In this document: piece after piece, positions 26,799 through 35,776 of the stretch
How the letters are laid out: every line of letters starts with the position of its first letter
Position numbering within the stretch: position 1 is the first letter of the stretch
Notes under the pieces: generated by a model
Database searches by the model: none
What the model was told of the DNA's origin: nothing
Seen by the model: the letters and a program-made list of their open reading frames with translations, nothing else
Program-made: the position numbers and the translations under genes
Source: Bradyrhizobium sp. 21
GTDB lineage: Bacteria > Pseudomonadota > Alphaproteobacteria > Rhizobiales > Xanthobacteraceae
DNA: 40,700 bases
Assembly: GCF_023073335.1 (NCBI RefSeq)
Contig: NZ_JADPJG010000014.1
Location: forward strand, 44,572-85,271
Direction of reading: 5' to 3'

Positions 26799-27950
26799 TT
26801 ATCGCCGGTCTTGCAGGCTGTCGCGCCCCACGGCCGCCTCTGCGGCATGACGTTCGATTTCGTCTCGCACTGCCGTGAGCAAGAGCTCTCCGTCAGATCC
26901 GATGACTTGGGCGCGGTCGCCAAAGGTTTCGACCATGACGCCGGTCTTTCCTGTGACCGCACACCATGTGGCCCGATCTTCGCTCACGCTCAAGGCCGTG
27001 ATCACCGCGACGGAATCCAGACTTAACTTCCGCAACAGCAGGTCGATCGCTTCGGCCGCAAGGTTTTGTTTGGCATTTCTCGAGAAGTTCTGGATGGTGT
27101 CAGTCTCCACAGTCGACAGCCACGCGCCCACCATCGGACTGCGCGCGGCAAGTTCGTAAAGTCGTCCACCCTCCTCGTTAAAGGCGCATAGCCGCGAGCC
27201 CTTGTTGGTCTTTACGCCGAACGCCTTGCATTTCTGCCCCTCCACATCTGTGTCGAATCCTGGCAGCACCATGAGCTTGAGCTCTGGCTCAGGCATCACG
27301 GCCCCGCAGGCCGCCGCGACCGTGATCTGCAAGTCGTCAGTCATTTGAAAGCTGATGTGGCGAACGCTTTGCCAGATCCGCCGCTGCAACAGATGTGGCT
27401 GAAGTTGCGCAAGCCGCTCGATTTCGGAAAAATACTGCTCCTGCGCAACGATGTGCAATTCGGGCCAGCTTGCGATCCATCGGGCCGCGAGTTGTGTCAT
27501 TGGTTGCTGTCGTTCTGCCTCATAGAAGCGACTATCAAGCGCATTGAGCACAGCGGGGCGATTTTCGAAGCCGTTCTGCTGTGCAGCCTCGCTCGGATGT
27601 TCCTCCACCCAGGCGATCATCTCTTGCAAGATCTGGTGTTGCGCGCTCGCTCCCATCGCTTCCAATCCAGCGAGTGCATCGCCGGACGTCGTTGTGAGCA
27701 TCGCGATTCCCGTGTTACCGATAAACTGACTGTGACCGCCGTTGTTGACCTGAGCGAGATAGTAGTCAGCGTGATAGGCCTGCATAGCCGCGGCCGGGAG
27801 CTCACCTCTCGTGTAGACGCCGACGCGCTGGATCTCGTTGACGTAGTGGACCACAGCGCCGGTGAGATACTCGGCCTTCTCGGGGTCCCGGGCCGCTTCC
27901 AGTTCCTCGCGGGGCACCACAACCTTGGTCAGGCGGCCATCCACAATCAT
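26799..27950 (-). CDS. DMP19/DUF4375-like protein
   Basis: A 383-residue cytoplasmic protein. The N-terminal region has YYLAQVNNGGHSQFIGNTG near residues 65-85, the signature of DMP19/DUF4375, a family that includes a Neisseria DNA-mimic protein. The C-terminal half (from about 215) has no recognised domain. Whether it mimics DNA is not known; this family assignment rests on the one motif and neighbouring acidic helices. The ATG at 27950 has GGGGAG upstream, so the earlier in-frame start at 27971 is not used. It lies upstream of the trp leader on the same strand with about 50 bases holding the trp promoter. Confidence 0.65.
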   Translation of the reverse strand: MIVDGRLTKVVVPREELEAARDPEKAEYLTGAVVHYVNEIQRVGVYTRGELPAAAMQAYHADYYLAQVNNGGHSQFIGNTGIAMLTTTSGDALAGLEAMGASAQHQILQEMIAWVEEHPSEAAQQNGFENRPAVLNALDSRFYEAERQQPMTQLAARWIASWPELHIVAQEQYFSEIERLAQLQPHLLQRRIWQSVRHISFQMTDDLQITVAAACGAVMPEPELKLMVLPGFDTDVEGQKCKAFGVKTNKGSRLCAFNEEGGRLYELAARSPMVGAWLSTVETDTIQNFSRNAKQNLAAEAIDLLLRKLSLDSVAVITALSVSEDRATWCAVTGKTGVMVETFGDRAQVIGSDGELLLTAVRDEIERHAAEAAVGRDSLQDRR

Positions 27951-28065
27951 CGTGCTCCCCCGCAGTCGCATGGCGAATGCCTTGCGACTGCAGCTTATGA
28001 TTGCGGCGGTCGATTTTCAATCGTGACGCGGCAGTAGCGCTGATCGCGGCTTGCCGGCGCCCAGC

Positions 28066-28740
28066 CTACCCCAGATGCTTCCGGAAAAACTCCGTCGCCC
28101 GGCCCCAGGCGAGCTCGGCGGCTTCGCGGTCGTGCACGGCCTGGCGCTGCTCGTTGACGAAAGCGTGCTCGGCGTCATAGCGGAACAGCTCCAGCGACTT
28201 GCCGGCGGCCTTCATGGCCTTTTCGAAGCCATTGACCAGCTCCGGCGTGCACCAATCGTCCTTGTTGGCGAAATGGGCCTGGAGCGGAATCTTGACGTCG
28301 GCGGGCTTGGCCGCCTGCTCCGGCGGAATGCCGTAGAAGACCACGCCGGCCGCAAGCTCCGGGATTTTGGTCGCGCCGATGATGGTGACGGCGCCGCCGA
28401 GGCAGAAGCCTGTCAGCCCGACCTTGGCGCCGTTGCGCGACAGATATTGCGTGGCGCCGCGCACCGTCTGCGTGGTGGCGTCCATGAAATCGAGCGAGTT
28501 CATCTCTTTGCCCGCGGCGTCCGTGTCGTGGTACGGCACCACCTTGCCCTTGTAGAGATCGGGCGCCAGCGCATCGAAGCCTGCCAGCGCAAAGCGGTCA
28601 CACAGGCCCTTGATCTGGTCCGACAGGCCCCACCATTCCTGGATCACCACCACGCCCGGCGCGTTGCCGCGCGCGGCGTTGGCGAGATAGCCCGAGGCGT
28701 CCTTGCCGTCCGGACGCTTGAAGGTGATGGCGGTTCCCAT
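28066..28740 (-). CDS. dienelactone hydrolase family protein
   Basis: A 224-residue alpha/beta hydrolase. The nucleophile is Cys113 in GLTGFCLGGAVT, which marks the dienelactone hydrolase family; the other triad residues are an Asp in ANKDDW (161 or 162) and His192 in YDAEHAF. VVVIQEWWGL near 31-40 is the family strand and oxyanion region. It may hydrolyse dienelactones from aromatic ring cleavage, or other esters; no chlorocatechol genes are near, so a general role is likely. Confidence 0.9.
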   Translation of the reverse strand: MGTAITFKRPDGKDASGYLANAARGNAPGVVVIQEWWGLSDQIKGLCDRFALAGFDALAPDLYKGKVVPYHDTDAAGKEMNSLDFMDATTQTVRGATQYLSRNGAKVGLTGFCLGGAVTIIGATKIPELAAGVVFYGIPPEQAAKPADVKIPLQAHFANKDDWCTPELVNGFEKAMKAAGKSLELFRYDAEHAFVNEQRQAVHDREAAELAWGRATEFFRKHLG

Positions 28741-28835
28741 GGTGTCCTCCGATGAGTTTCTGGGGGATGGTTGGCGGCATTTTGGCCGCTGCGAGCGCGA
28801 TAGGCAATCGCGCCGGACAACACACGCGCGTGTGC

Positions 28836-28862
28836 AACAAAAAAGCCCCCTCGCGGGGGCTT
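28836..28862 (-). terminator. Rho-independent terminator of fbcF-fbcH
   Basis: On the minus strand AAGCCCCC-GCGA-GGGGGCTT (28843-28862) is followed by TTTTTTGTT. It lies 27 bases after the fbcH stop. Confidence 0.88.
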
Positions 28863-28888
28863 CTTCATTCTCGTCTCGTGTGCGCCGC

Positions 28889-30961
28889 TCAGTGCGAGTC
28901 GGCCCAGACCTTTTTCTTGGTGAAGTACATCAGGAACGCGAAGATGATCAGGAACACGAACACCTGCGCACCGAGGCGCTTGCGCGATTCCATGTGCGGT
29001 TCGGCGGTCCACATCAGGAACGTGGTGACGTCCTTGGCGTATTGCGCGACCGTGGCCGGCGAGCCGTCATCATAGGTCACCTGACCGTCGCTGAGCGGCT
29101 TCGGCATCTTGATGGCGTGGCCCGGGAAGTACTTGTTGTAGTAGGAGCCCTCCGGGATGGTCACCCCCTCCGGCGCCTTGTCCTCAAAGCCCTGGAGCAC
29201 CGCCGCGACGTAGTCCGGGCCCTGCTCTTGATACTGGGTGAAGAAGTCGACGATGAACATCGGGAAGCCGCGGCCATAGGAACGCGCCTTGGTGATCAGC
29301 GACAGATCGGGCGGCGCCGCGCCACCGTTCGCCGCACGGGCCGCCTGCTCGTTCGGGAACGGCGAGGGGAAATAGTCTGCCGGCCGGCCGGGACGCTCGA
29401 ACATGTCACCCGTGTCGTTCGGACCGTCCTTGACCTTGTAGTCGGAGGCAAACGCCGCCGCCTGCGCCACGGAATAGCCGGGGCCGCCGGCTTCCGCGAG
29501 GTTACGGAAGGCGATGTAGGACAGGCCGTGACAGTTCGCGCAGACTTCCTTGTAGACCTTCAGGCCGCGCTGGAGCGCGCCGCGATCGTACTTGCCGAAA
29601 GGCCCGGCGAACGACCATTTGTTGCCCGGCGGCTTGTCGCTGCCTTCGTTGGCGCGGGCACTGTCGATCGAACTCGCGAATAACGAGCCTGCGAGCGCCA
29701 GAACGATGGCGGTAGAGACCATCGGCGTCGATCTGCTGCCGGTCTTGGCAAGCACTGCATCCGAGATCGAGTTCGGCACCGGCCGCGGCTTCTCGATGCG
29801 CGCAAGCAGCGGCAGCACGATCAGGAAGTAGGCGAAGTAGCAGAACGTCAGGACCCGGCCGGCGATCACATAGATGCCTTCCGGCGGCTGCGCGCCGAGA
29901 TAGCCGAGCAGGATGCAGACCGCGACGAAGATCCAGAAGAACTGCTTGGCCAGCGGACGGTACTTCGACGACTTCGTCCTGGCGGCGTCAAGCCAGGGCA
30001 GGAAGCACAGGATGATGATCGCCGAGAACATCCCGATCACGCCCGCGAGCTTGTTCGGGATCGAGCGCAGGATCGCGTAGAACGGCAGGTAATACCATTC
30101 CGGCACGATGTGCGGCGGCGTCACGCCCGGATTCGCCGGAATGTAGTTGTCGGCGTCGCCGAGATAATTCGGCATGTAGAAGATGAACCAGGCGTAGAGC
30201 AGCATGAAGCAGGCGACGCCGAAGCCGTCCTTGATGGTCGCGTGCGGCGTGAACGGAACCGTGTCCTTTTCCGTCTTCGGCTCGACGCCGTCGGGATTGT
30301 TCTGGCCGGCGACGTGCAGCGCCCAGACGTGGAGCACGACGACGCCCGCGATCAGGAACGGCAGCAGGTAGTGCAGCGAGAAGAAGCGGTTCAGCGTCGG
30401 GTTGCCGACCGAATAGCCGCCCCACAGCAGCGTCACGATGCTCTCGCCGACATAGGGAATGGCGGAGAACAGATTGGTGATGACGGTGGCGCCCCAGAAG
30501 CTCATCTGGCCCCACGGCAGCACGTAGCCCATGAAGCCGGTCGCCATCATCAGGAGGTAGATGATGACGCCGAGGATCCACAGCACCTCGCGCGGCTCCT
30601 TGTAGGAGCCGTAATAGAGGCCGCGCAGCATGTGGACGTAGACCGCGAAGAAGAACATCGACGCGCCGCAGGCGTGCATGTTGCGCAGCAGCCAGCCGTA
30701 ATTGACGTCACGGACCAGAAGCTCGACCGACTTGAAGGCGAGATCGGCATGCGGCGTGTAGTGCATCGCCAGGATGACGCCGGTCAGGATCTGCATCCCC
30801 AGCATGAAGGAGAGGATGGCGCCGAAGGTCCACCAATAGTTCAAATTGCGCGGGGTGGGATAAATGACGAAGGAGGAATGGACGAGACCGAGGATCGGCA
30901 GACGTCGCTCGATCCATTGCAGGGCCGGATTGCTCGGCTGGTAGTCGGATGGTCCGCTCAT
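28889..30961 (-). CDS. fbcH: fused cytochrome b/c1 of the bc1 complex
   Basis: A 690-residue fusion. Residues 1 to about 400 are cytochrome b, with two HX13H heme pairs (H96/H110 and H197/H211) and the quinol-site motif PEWY (287-290). From about 410 comes a signal-like segment, then cytochrome c1 with heme motif CANCH (474-478) and a C-terminal membrane anchor. In Bradyrhizobium this precursor is cleaved into the two subunits. It passes electrons from quinol to cytochrome c in the inner membrane. The ATG at 30961 starts [20 protein letters not shown]; upstream in-frame codons run into the fbcF 3' end and are not used. It follows fbcF by about 60 bases. Confidence 0.96.
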   Translation of the reverse strand: MSGPSDYQPSNPALQWIERRLPILGLVHSSFVIYPTPRNLNYWWTFGAILSFMLGMQILTGVILAMHYTPHADLAFKSVELLVRDVNYGWLLRNMHACGASMFFFAVYVHMLRGLYYGSYKEPREVLWILGVIIYLLMMATGFMGYVLPWGQMSFWGATVITNLFSAIPYVGESIVTLLWGGYSVGNPTLNRFFSLHYLLPFLIAGVVVLHVWALHVAGQNNPDGVEPKTEKDTVPFTPHATIKDGFGVACFMLLYAWFIFYMPNYLGDADNYIPANPGVTPPHIVPEWYYLPFYAILRSIPNKLAGVIGMFSAIIILCFLPWLDAARTKSSKYRPLAKQFFWIFVAVCILLGYLGAQPPEGIYVIAGRVLTFCYFAYFLIVLPLLARIEKPRPVPNSISDAVLAKTGSRSTPMVSTAIVLALAGSLFASSIDSARANEGSDKPPGNKWSFAGPFGKYDRGALQRGLKVYKEVCANCHGLSYIAFRNLAEAGGPGYSVAQAAAFASDYKVKDGPNDTGDMFERPGRPADYFPSPFPNEQAARAANGGAAPPDLSLITKARSYGRGFPMFIVDFFTQYQEQGPDYVAAVLQGFEDKAPEGVTIPEGSYYNKYFPGHAIKMPKPLSDGQVTYDDGSPATVAQYAKDVTTFLMWTAEPHMESRKRLGAQVFVFLIIFAFLMYFTKKKVWADSH

Positions 30962-31022
30962 GATGCGATCCTGAGGAATAAGACGACGAGACGGCGCGAA
31001 GCTTCGGACGCGGGTCCGAAGC

Positions 31023-31553
31023 TCAGCCGATCTGGATTTTGGTGTCGGAAACGAACTGGTACGGCGGCACCGGCAGGTTCGCGGGCGCGGGCCCTTGGCG
31101 GATGCGGCCGGACGAATCGTACTGCGAACCATGGCAGGGGCAGAAGAACCCGTCGTAATTGCCCTCATGAGCGATCGGGATGCAGCCGAGATGGGTGCAG
31201 ATGCCGATCACAACCAGCCACTGGTCATGGCCGGACTTGACCCGGGCCTCGTCGGCTTGCGGATCGGGCAGGCTCGCCACGTTGACGGCGCGCGCCTCGT
31301 CGATCTGCTTCTTGGTGCGGTGGCTGATGTAGATCGGCTTGCCGCGCCAGAACACCTTGATGTCCTGCCCCTCGGCGACCGGGCTGAGATCGACCTCGAT
31401 CGGCGCACCGGCCGCGATGGTCGACGCATCAGGATTCATTTGAGAGATGAAGGGCCAGAGCGCGGCTGCGCCCCCTACTGCTGCAGCTGCCCCCGTTGCA
31501 ACGAATAAGAAATCACGGCGTGTCGGATGGTCCGCCGAAGACGCTGTCGTCAC
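31023..31553 (-). CDS. fbcF: Rieske iron-sulfur protein of the bc1 complex
   Basis: A 176-residue ubiquinol-cytochrome c reductase Rieske subunit. A twin-arginine signal [17 protein letters not shown] lies near the N-terminus and serves as membrane anchor. The 2Fe-2S ligands are in CTHLGC and CPCHGS, with the C-terminal [11 protein letters not shown] loop. It is the first gene of the fbcF-fbcH operon, ending in the terminator at 28836-28862. Confidence 0.95.
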   Translation of the reverse strand: MTTASSADHPTRRDFLFVATGAAAAVGGAAALWPFISQMNPDASTIAAGAPIEVDLSPVAEGQDIKVFWRGKPIYISHRTKKQIDEARAVNVASLPDPQADEARVKSGHDQWLVVIGICTHLGCIPIAHEGNYDGFFCPCHGSQYDSSGRIRQGPAPANLPVPPYQFVSDTKIQIG

Positions 31554-31830
31554 GATTCCAACCCTTTCTTCTTATGCTGCCAGCGGAACCGCTCCAGAGG
31601 CCCCCAAGGCCCCAGAACAGCCTGCCGGCGCCCGCGGCCCCCCGCGGCGGCAGAACTTCGCATGTCCCCACCAAAACAGGTCGAAAACAGCAGTCCAGAA
31701 TCGTTCTATTCGCACCCTTGCCGGGCGAGCGCAAGCCCGCTATCGGCGCGGGAGCGTGCAATGCACGCTTTCCCGGCCAAGCGATGTTTTATTGAGACAA
31801 TTCTGTCCTCTTCACCCCGGTCGTCACGCC
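31554..31830. other. divergent promoter region of fbcF and trmL
   Basis: A 277-base stretch without a supported gene between divergent starts. Promoters for both operons must lie here, but no box pair stands out. In-frame codons upstream of trmL are an open-frame extension rather than coding sequence. Confidence 0.4.
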
Positions 31831-32289
31831 ATGCAGATCGCGCTTTTCCAACCCGACATCCCCCAGAACACCGGCACAATTCTCAGGCTCTGCGCCTGTC
31901 TGGACGTGGCCGCCCATATCATCGAACCGGCAGGCTTCCCCGTCTCCGACCGGCATTTCCGCCGGGCGGGAATGGATTACCTCGATCAGGTCAGCATCGT
32001 CAGGCACGATTCCTGGTCGAAATTCCAGCAATGGCGGGCGGCCCAGGGCTGCCGCCTGCTGCTGTTCACCACCAAAGGGGCGACCGACTACCGCGATTTC
32101 CATTACCAGACGCCGGACATCCTGCTATTCGGGCGCGAGAGCGCCGGCGTCACCGACGCGGTGGTCGAGGCCGCCGATGCGCGGCTGCTGATCCCGATCG
32201 CGCCGGGGCTGCGCTCGCTCAATGTCGCGATGAGCTTGGCGATGGCCGCAGGCGAAGCGCTGCGGCAGATCCGGAACCAGCAGGTTTGA
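31831..32289 (+). CDS. trmL: tRNA (cytidine/uridine-34-2'-O)-methyltransferase
   Basis: A 152-residue minimal SPOUT methyltransferase. It opens MQIALFQPDIPQNTGTILRLCA, and the trefoil-knot SAM motifs are LLFGRESAGV and LIPI...LRSLNVAMSLAMAAGEALRQ. TrmL methylates the wobble ribose of tRNA-Leu isoacceptors. It heads a tight rightward cluster with queE 19 bases downstream, which also acts on wobble-base chemistry. Confidence 0.93.
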   Translation: MQIALFQPDIPQNTGTILRLCACLDVAAHIIEPAGFPVSDRHFRRAGMDYLDQVSIVRHDSWSKFQQWRAAQGCRLLLFTTKGATDYRDFHYQTPDILLFGRESAGVTDAVVEAADARLLIPIAPGLRSLNVAMSLAMAAGEALRQIRNQQV

Positions 32290-32308
32290 TAAGGTTGAGG
32301 AGAGACGG

Positions 32309-32941
32309 TTGAGTTACGCGGTCAAGGAAATCTTCCTGACCCTGCAAGGCGAAGGCGCCCATGCCGGGCGCGCGTCCGTGTTTTGCCGTTTTGCCGGCTG
32401 CAATCTCTGGAGCGGCCGCGAGGCCGATCGCGCAAGCGCGACCTGCAAATTCTGCGACACGGATTTCGTCGGCACCGACGGCACGCTCGGCGGCCGCTAT
32501 GCCTCGGCTGAGGAACTCGCCGGCACCATCGCCGCGCAATGGACGGCCTCGGCCTCCAACCGCTACGTGGTGCTGACCGGCGGCGAGCCGCTGCTGCAGG
32601 TCGATGCCGCGCTGGTCGATGCGCTCCACGCGAAAGGCTTCGAGATCGGCGTCGAGACCAACGGCACGATCGCTGCGCCCGCAGGGCTCGACTGGATCTG
32701 CGTCAGCCCCAAGGGCGGCAGCGAGCTCGTCCAGCGCCGCGGGCACGAGCTGAAGCTGGTCTATCCGCAGGCACTCGCCGCGCCCGAGGCCTTCGAGGGC
32801 CTCGCCTTCGAGCGCTTCTCGCTGCAGCCGATGGACGGGCCCGAAGCCGCCGAAAACACCGCCCGCGCGATCGACTATTGCCTGCATCATCCGCAATGGC
32901 GGCTCAGCGTGCAGACGCATAAATCGCTGGGCATCAGATAG
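32309..32941 (+). CDS. queE: 7-carboxy-7-deazaguanine synthase
   Basis: A 210-residue radical SAM enzyme that contracts carboxytetrahydropterin to CDG in queuosine synthesis. The cluster Cys are C31, C46 and C49: CX14CX2C, the expanded form known from the Burkholderia-type QueE, rather than the usual CX3CX2C. LTGGEPLLQ, VETNGTIAAP and CVSPKGGSE follow as in the family. The start is TTG at 32309, with GAGGAGA upstream. The queD-like gene follows directly. Confidence 0.93.
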   Translation: MSYAVKEIFLTLQGEGAHAGRASVFCRFAGCNLWSGREADRASATCKFCDTDFVGTDGTLGGRYASAEELAGTIAAQWTASASNRYVVLTGGEPLLQVDAALVDALHAKGFEIGVETNGTIAAPAGLDWICVSPKGGSELVQRRGHELKLVYPQALAAPEAFEGLAFERFSLQPMDGPEAAENTARAIDYCLHHPQWRLSVQTHKSLGIR

Positions 32942-32958
32942 GATTGGTTTTCGAACAG

Positions 32959-33324
32959 ATGTGGGAATTGACGAAATCGTTCCGCTTCGAGGCGGCGCAT
33001 TCTCTGTCGGGAACGACGTTCGGTGCGGACAGCGAAGAGATCCACGGCCACTCCTTTCGCGCCGAGGTGACGTTGCGCGGCACGCCGGACCCCAAGACCG
33101 GCATGGTGGTCGATCTCGGCCTGGTCCAGCGCGCCATCGAGGACGTGCGCGTGATGCTGGACCACAAGTACCTCAACAAGATCGAGGCGCTGGGCAACCC
33201 GACGCTGGAAAACCTGTCGCGCTTCGTCTGGGAGCGGCTACAGCACATTGGCAAGCTCACCCGCGTGAGCATCCACCGCGACAGTTGCAGCGAGAGCTGC
33301 ACCTATTACGGTCCGCAAAGCTGA
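32959..33324 (+). CDS. queD: QueD/PTPS-family 6-pyruvoyltetrahydropterin synthase homologue
   Basis: A 121-residue COG0720 protein. The zinc His residues are H14 and the pair in HGH (29-31), and the catalytic Asp-His of the triad is kept in MLDHKYL. The position of the catalytic Cys (C27 in E. coli QueD) is Ser25 here, with E26 giving an ExxHGH motif as in PTPS-III proteins, and the pterin-anchoring Glu is Asp in HRDSCSESC. Its place next to queE suggests 6-carboxytetrahydropterin synthesis for queuosine; the residues allow a folate-type role. ATG 32959 is preferred; a TTG at 32944 is in frame. Confidence 0.85.
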   Translation: MWELTKSFRFEAAHSLSGTTFGADSEEIHGHSFRAEVTLRGTPDPKTGMVVDLGLVQRAIEDVRVMLDHKYLNKIEALGNPTLENLSRFVWERLQHIGKLTRVSIHRDSCSESCTYYGPQS

Positions 33325-33340
33325 CGACAAGGCTGATAGA

Positions 33341-34240
33341 ATGACATCCACATTGGACCCGAGCTTGATCGAAGACCGCAAGACCCGCGCCCGCGCCTGG
33401 TTCGAAGCTTTGCGCGACGACATCTGCGCAAGCTTCGAGCGGCTGGAAGATGACGCGCCGCAAGGCTTGCATCCGGGCGAGGCCGGCCGCTTCAAGCGCA
33501 CGCCCTGGCAGCGCACCGATCATACCGGCGCGGCCGGCGGCGGCGGCGTGATGTCGATGATGTCAGGCCGCCTGTTCGAAAAGGTCGGCGTGCACTGCTC
33601 GACCGTGCACGGCGAGTTCGCGCCCGAGTTTCGCGCGCAGATTCCCGGCGCCGCGGACGACCCGAAATTCTGGGCCTCCGGCATCTCGCTGATCGCGCAT
33701 CTGCGCAATCCGCATGTCCCCGCCGTGCACATGAACACGCGCTTCGTCGTCACCACAAAAGCCTGGTTCGGCGGCGGCGCCGACCTCACGCCGGTGCTCG
33801 ACCGCCGGCGCACGCAAGAGGATGCCGACAGCATCGCCTTCCACGCCGCGATGAAACAGGCCTGCGCGCAGCCGAACGGAATCGCCGATTACGACAAGTA
33901 CAAAAAATGGTGCGACGAATATTTCTACCTGCCGCACCGGAAAGAAGCCCGCGGCATCGGCGGCATCTTCTACGACTGGCACGACAGCGGCGACTGGGAC
34001 GCCGACCTCGCCTTCACGCAGGATGTCGGCCGCGCTTTCCTGAAGATCTATCCTGACATCGTGCGGCGCAATTTCGCGACCGCCTGGACGCCGGCAGATC
34101 GTGAGGAGCAATTGATCCGGCGCGGCCGCTATGTCGAGTTCAATTTGCTTTACGACCGCGGCACCATCTTCGGGCTCAAGACCGGCGGCAATGTGGATTC
34201 GATCCTGTCGTCGCTGCCGCCGGAGGTGAAATGGCCATGA
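33341..34240 (+). CDS. hemF: oxygen-dependent coproporphyrinogen-III oxidase
   Basis: A 299-residue HemF. Family motifs seen: [24 protein letters not shown] near the N-terminal third, [45 protein letters not shown], and the C-terminal [23 protein letters not shown]. It decarboxylates coproporphyrinogen III using O2 in heme synthesis. It starts 16 bases after queD and overlaps the next gene by 10 bases, indicating cotranscription. Confidence 0.96.
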   Translation: MTSTLDPSLIEDRKTRARAWFEALRDDICASFERLEDDAPQGLHPGEAGRFKRTPWQRTDHTGAAGGGGVMSMMSGRLFEKVGVHCSTVHGEFAPEFRAQIPGAADDPKFWASGISLIAHLRNPHVPAVHMNTRFVVTTKAWFGGGADLTPVLDRRRTQEDADSIAFHAAMKQACAQPNGIADYDKYKKWCDEYFYLPHRKEARGIGGIFYDWHDSGDWDADLAFTQDVGRAFLKIYPDIVRRNFATAWTPADREEQLIRRGRYVEFNLLYDRGTIFGLKTGGNVDSILSSLPPEVKWP

Positions 34241-34974
34241 GCACCGCGATGCCGCCGCTGCCGCGCGCCATGTTGATCGACATGGACGACACCATCCTGT
34301 CGGCCTATGGCCGGCCCGAGATCGCCTGGCACACGATCACGACCGAGTTTGCCGAGGAGTTCGCACCCCTGCCGCCGCAGCAGGTCGCAACCGCGGTGCT
34401 GGCCTTCGCACGAAACTTCTGGGCCAATGCGGACGCCGCGTGGCGGCTGAAGCTCGCCGAGGCCCGGCACCTGACGGTCAAGGGCGGCTTTGCCGCGCTT
34501 GCGGCCGCCGGCCATCGCGCACTATCAGACGATCTCGCCATTCGCCTCGCCGACCGCTTCACCACCTATCGCGAGGAGGAGATGTTCGTCTTCCCCGGCG
34601 CGCATGAGGCGATCGACAAATTGAAGGCGCTCGGCGTCAAGCTCGCGCTGGTGACCAACGGCGCCGCCGACACCCAGCGCGCCAAGGTCGAGCGCTTCGA
34701 GCTGGCGCACCGCTTCCACCACATCCAGATCGAGGGCGAGCACGGCTTCGGCAAGCCCGAGGAGCGCGCCTATCTGCACGCGATGGAAGCGCTCGGCGTC
34801 ACCGCCGCCGACACCTGGATGATCGGCGACAATCTGGAATGGGAAGTGGTGACGCCGCAGCGCCTCGGCATCTACGCGATCTGGATCGACGTGCATGGCG
34901 ACGGCCTGCCCGAAGGCTCGACCGTCAAGCCCGACCGCATCATTCGTTCGCTTGGCGAACTTTTGCCGGAGTGA
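34231..34974 (+). CDS. HAD-family hydrolase
   Basis: A 247-residue HAD phosphatase. Motif I is LIDMDDTIL with the nucleophile D17 and D19; motif II is LVTNGAAD; motif III and IV are in [13 protein letters not shown] and [12 protein letters not shown] helical cap lies between motifs I and II. Small phosphometabolites are likely substrates. Its ATG lies inside the last codons of hemF, so translation is coupled; a role in heme or vitamin metabolism is possible but unproven. Confidence 0.88.
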   Translation: MAMSTAMPPLPRAMLIDMDDTILSAYGRPEIAWHTITTEFAEEFAPLPPQQVATAVLAFARNFWANADAAWRLKLAEARHLTVKGGFAALAAAGHRALSDDLAIRLADRFTTYREEEMFVFPGAHEAIDKLKALGVKLALVTNGAADTQRAKVERFELAHRFHHIQIEGEHGFGKPEERAYLHAMEALGVTAADTWMIGDNLEWEVVTPQRLGIYAIWIDVHGDGLPEGSTVKPDRIIRSLGELLPE

Positions 34975-35328
34975 TCAAGGCCTCGAAAACAAAAACGTTG
35001 AAAACAACCCCATGCACAGTAGCCGGCTGCAGCAAAACCAAGGACTTACGGCGGGCGCGCTTTTCTTGCGGATTTTACGAAAACCTTTGACTCGTCGGGC
35101 AAAACAGGGGCATGGTGGTATCATCGCCGCGCCCAGGATCGAAGAGTCCTTGCGTGCCCTCGAGCGATCCCCCCACTCGAACCTCCGTCATCGACGTTTC
35201 AGTCTGCGCGGCGGACACGCGCAGCCGTAGCGCATCCGCGGACCCGCAGCCGTGATCGGCATGTCATGACGGCTTGCTAGCCTCTTCCGTCAATCAACTC
35301 TCTGACAATCAACCTGAAAGGACCATCC
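34975..35328. other. gene-free stretch before the DUF2158 gene
   Basis: About 350 bases with no supported gene, RNA or strong hairpin. The first part is AT-richer than the preceding operon (runs such as GAAAACAAAAACGTTGAAAAC), and CCTTTGACTCGTCGGGCAAAAC near 35080-35105 resembles a sequence I recall as recurrent in Bradyrhizobium intergenic DNA, but no second copy was seen here. Confidence 0.35.
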
Positions 35329-35538
35329 ATGGAACTGAAAGCCGGCGACATCGTAATGCTGAAATCCGGCGGGCAGCCGCTCACCGTTGCTGAAGTGAAG
35401 GGCGACGACGTGCTCTGCCTCTGGATGGGCGTCGAAGGCGATCTGTTTCGCGAGACGCTGCCGCTCGTCGTGCTCGAGCAACTGGAAGAGCTCGACGACG
35501 ATGAGGACGAAGATGATGAGGACGAAGACGAGGAGTAG
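35329..35538 (+). CDS. small DUF2158 (YodC-like) protein with acidic tail
   Basis: A 69-residue protein. The body (MELKAGDIVMLKSGGQPLTV then CLWMGVEGDLFRETLPLVVLEQLEE) matches DUF2158/YodC, small beta-barrel proteins of unknown role. The tail, residues about 54-69, is almost entirely Asp and Glu. AAAGGA precedes the ATG. A ~130-base region starting in the acidic tail and running past the stop recurs 1.7 kb downstream. Confidence 0.82.
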   Translation: MELKAGDIVMLKSGGQPLTVAEVKGDDVLCLWMGVEGDLFRETLPLVVLEQLEELDDDEDEDDEDEDEE

Positions 35539-35642
35539 GCACGGCTAAGGCCGCAGCCCAATTGATCGGAGCACTCGTCTCCGGCGCTCTCGATGTCCGC
35601 TTCTCCGCCAATAGCGGCGCATTAGCGGACATCGCTGTTGCC
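35505..35642 (+). repeat. direct duplication, left copy
   Basis: The acidic-tail codons and about 100 bases after the stop match 37197-37335 at roughly four of five positions by eye, in the same orientation. Shared exact blocks include GACGAGGAGTAGGCACG and AGCGGACATCGC. It contains the hairpin at 35592-35633. Confidence 0.75.
35592..35633. repeat. two-tier inverted repeat (left copy)
   Basis: Outer arms GATGTCCGC (35592-35600) and GCGGACATC (35625-35633) are perfect. Inner arms CGCC (35606-35609) and GGCG (35616-35619) close a 6-base loop. A homologous structure with a compensated base pair occurs at 37285-37326. It lies after the DUF2158 stop; no T-run follows. Confidence 0.65.
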
Positions 35643-35776
35643 ACAAGTGGTCTCTTCGATGAATTCATGGGCGCGCGGTGACATCAACCTGCAAAATGCG
35701 CCCGAGGCAGTCGCGTGCACGGGCACCTTCGCAGCACATTTCATGCTGCGGTGCTCATCGGGCAGCGCAAGCAGTC

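Noticed and set aside
30962..31168. N-terminal extension of fbcH
   Set aside because: It overlaps the fbcF 3' end, is basic and not conserved-looking; the canonical cytochrome b start is at 30961.
31447..31830. N-terminal extension of trmL
   Set aside because: It runs over the fbcF start and divergent promoter region; TrmL is complete from 31831.
35013..35230. Small ORF MHSSRLQQNQG in the gap before DUF2158
   Set aside because: No ribosome site, no recognisable features and arginine-rich end typical of chance frames.
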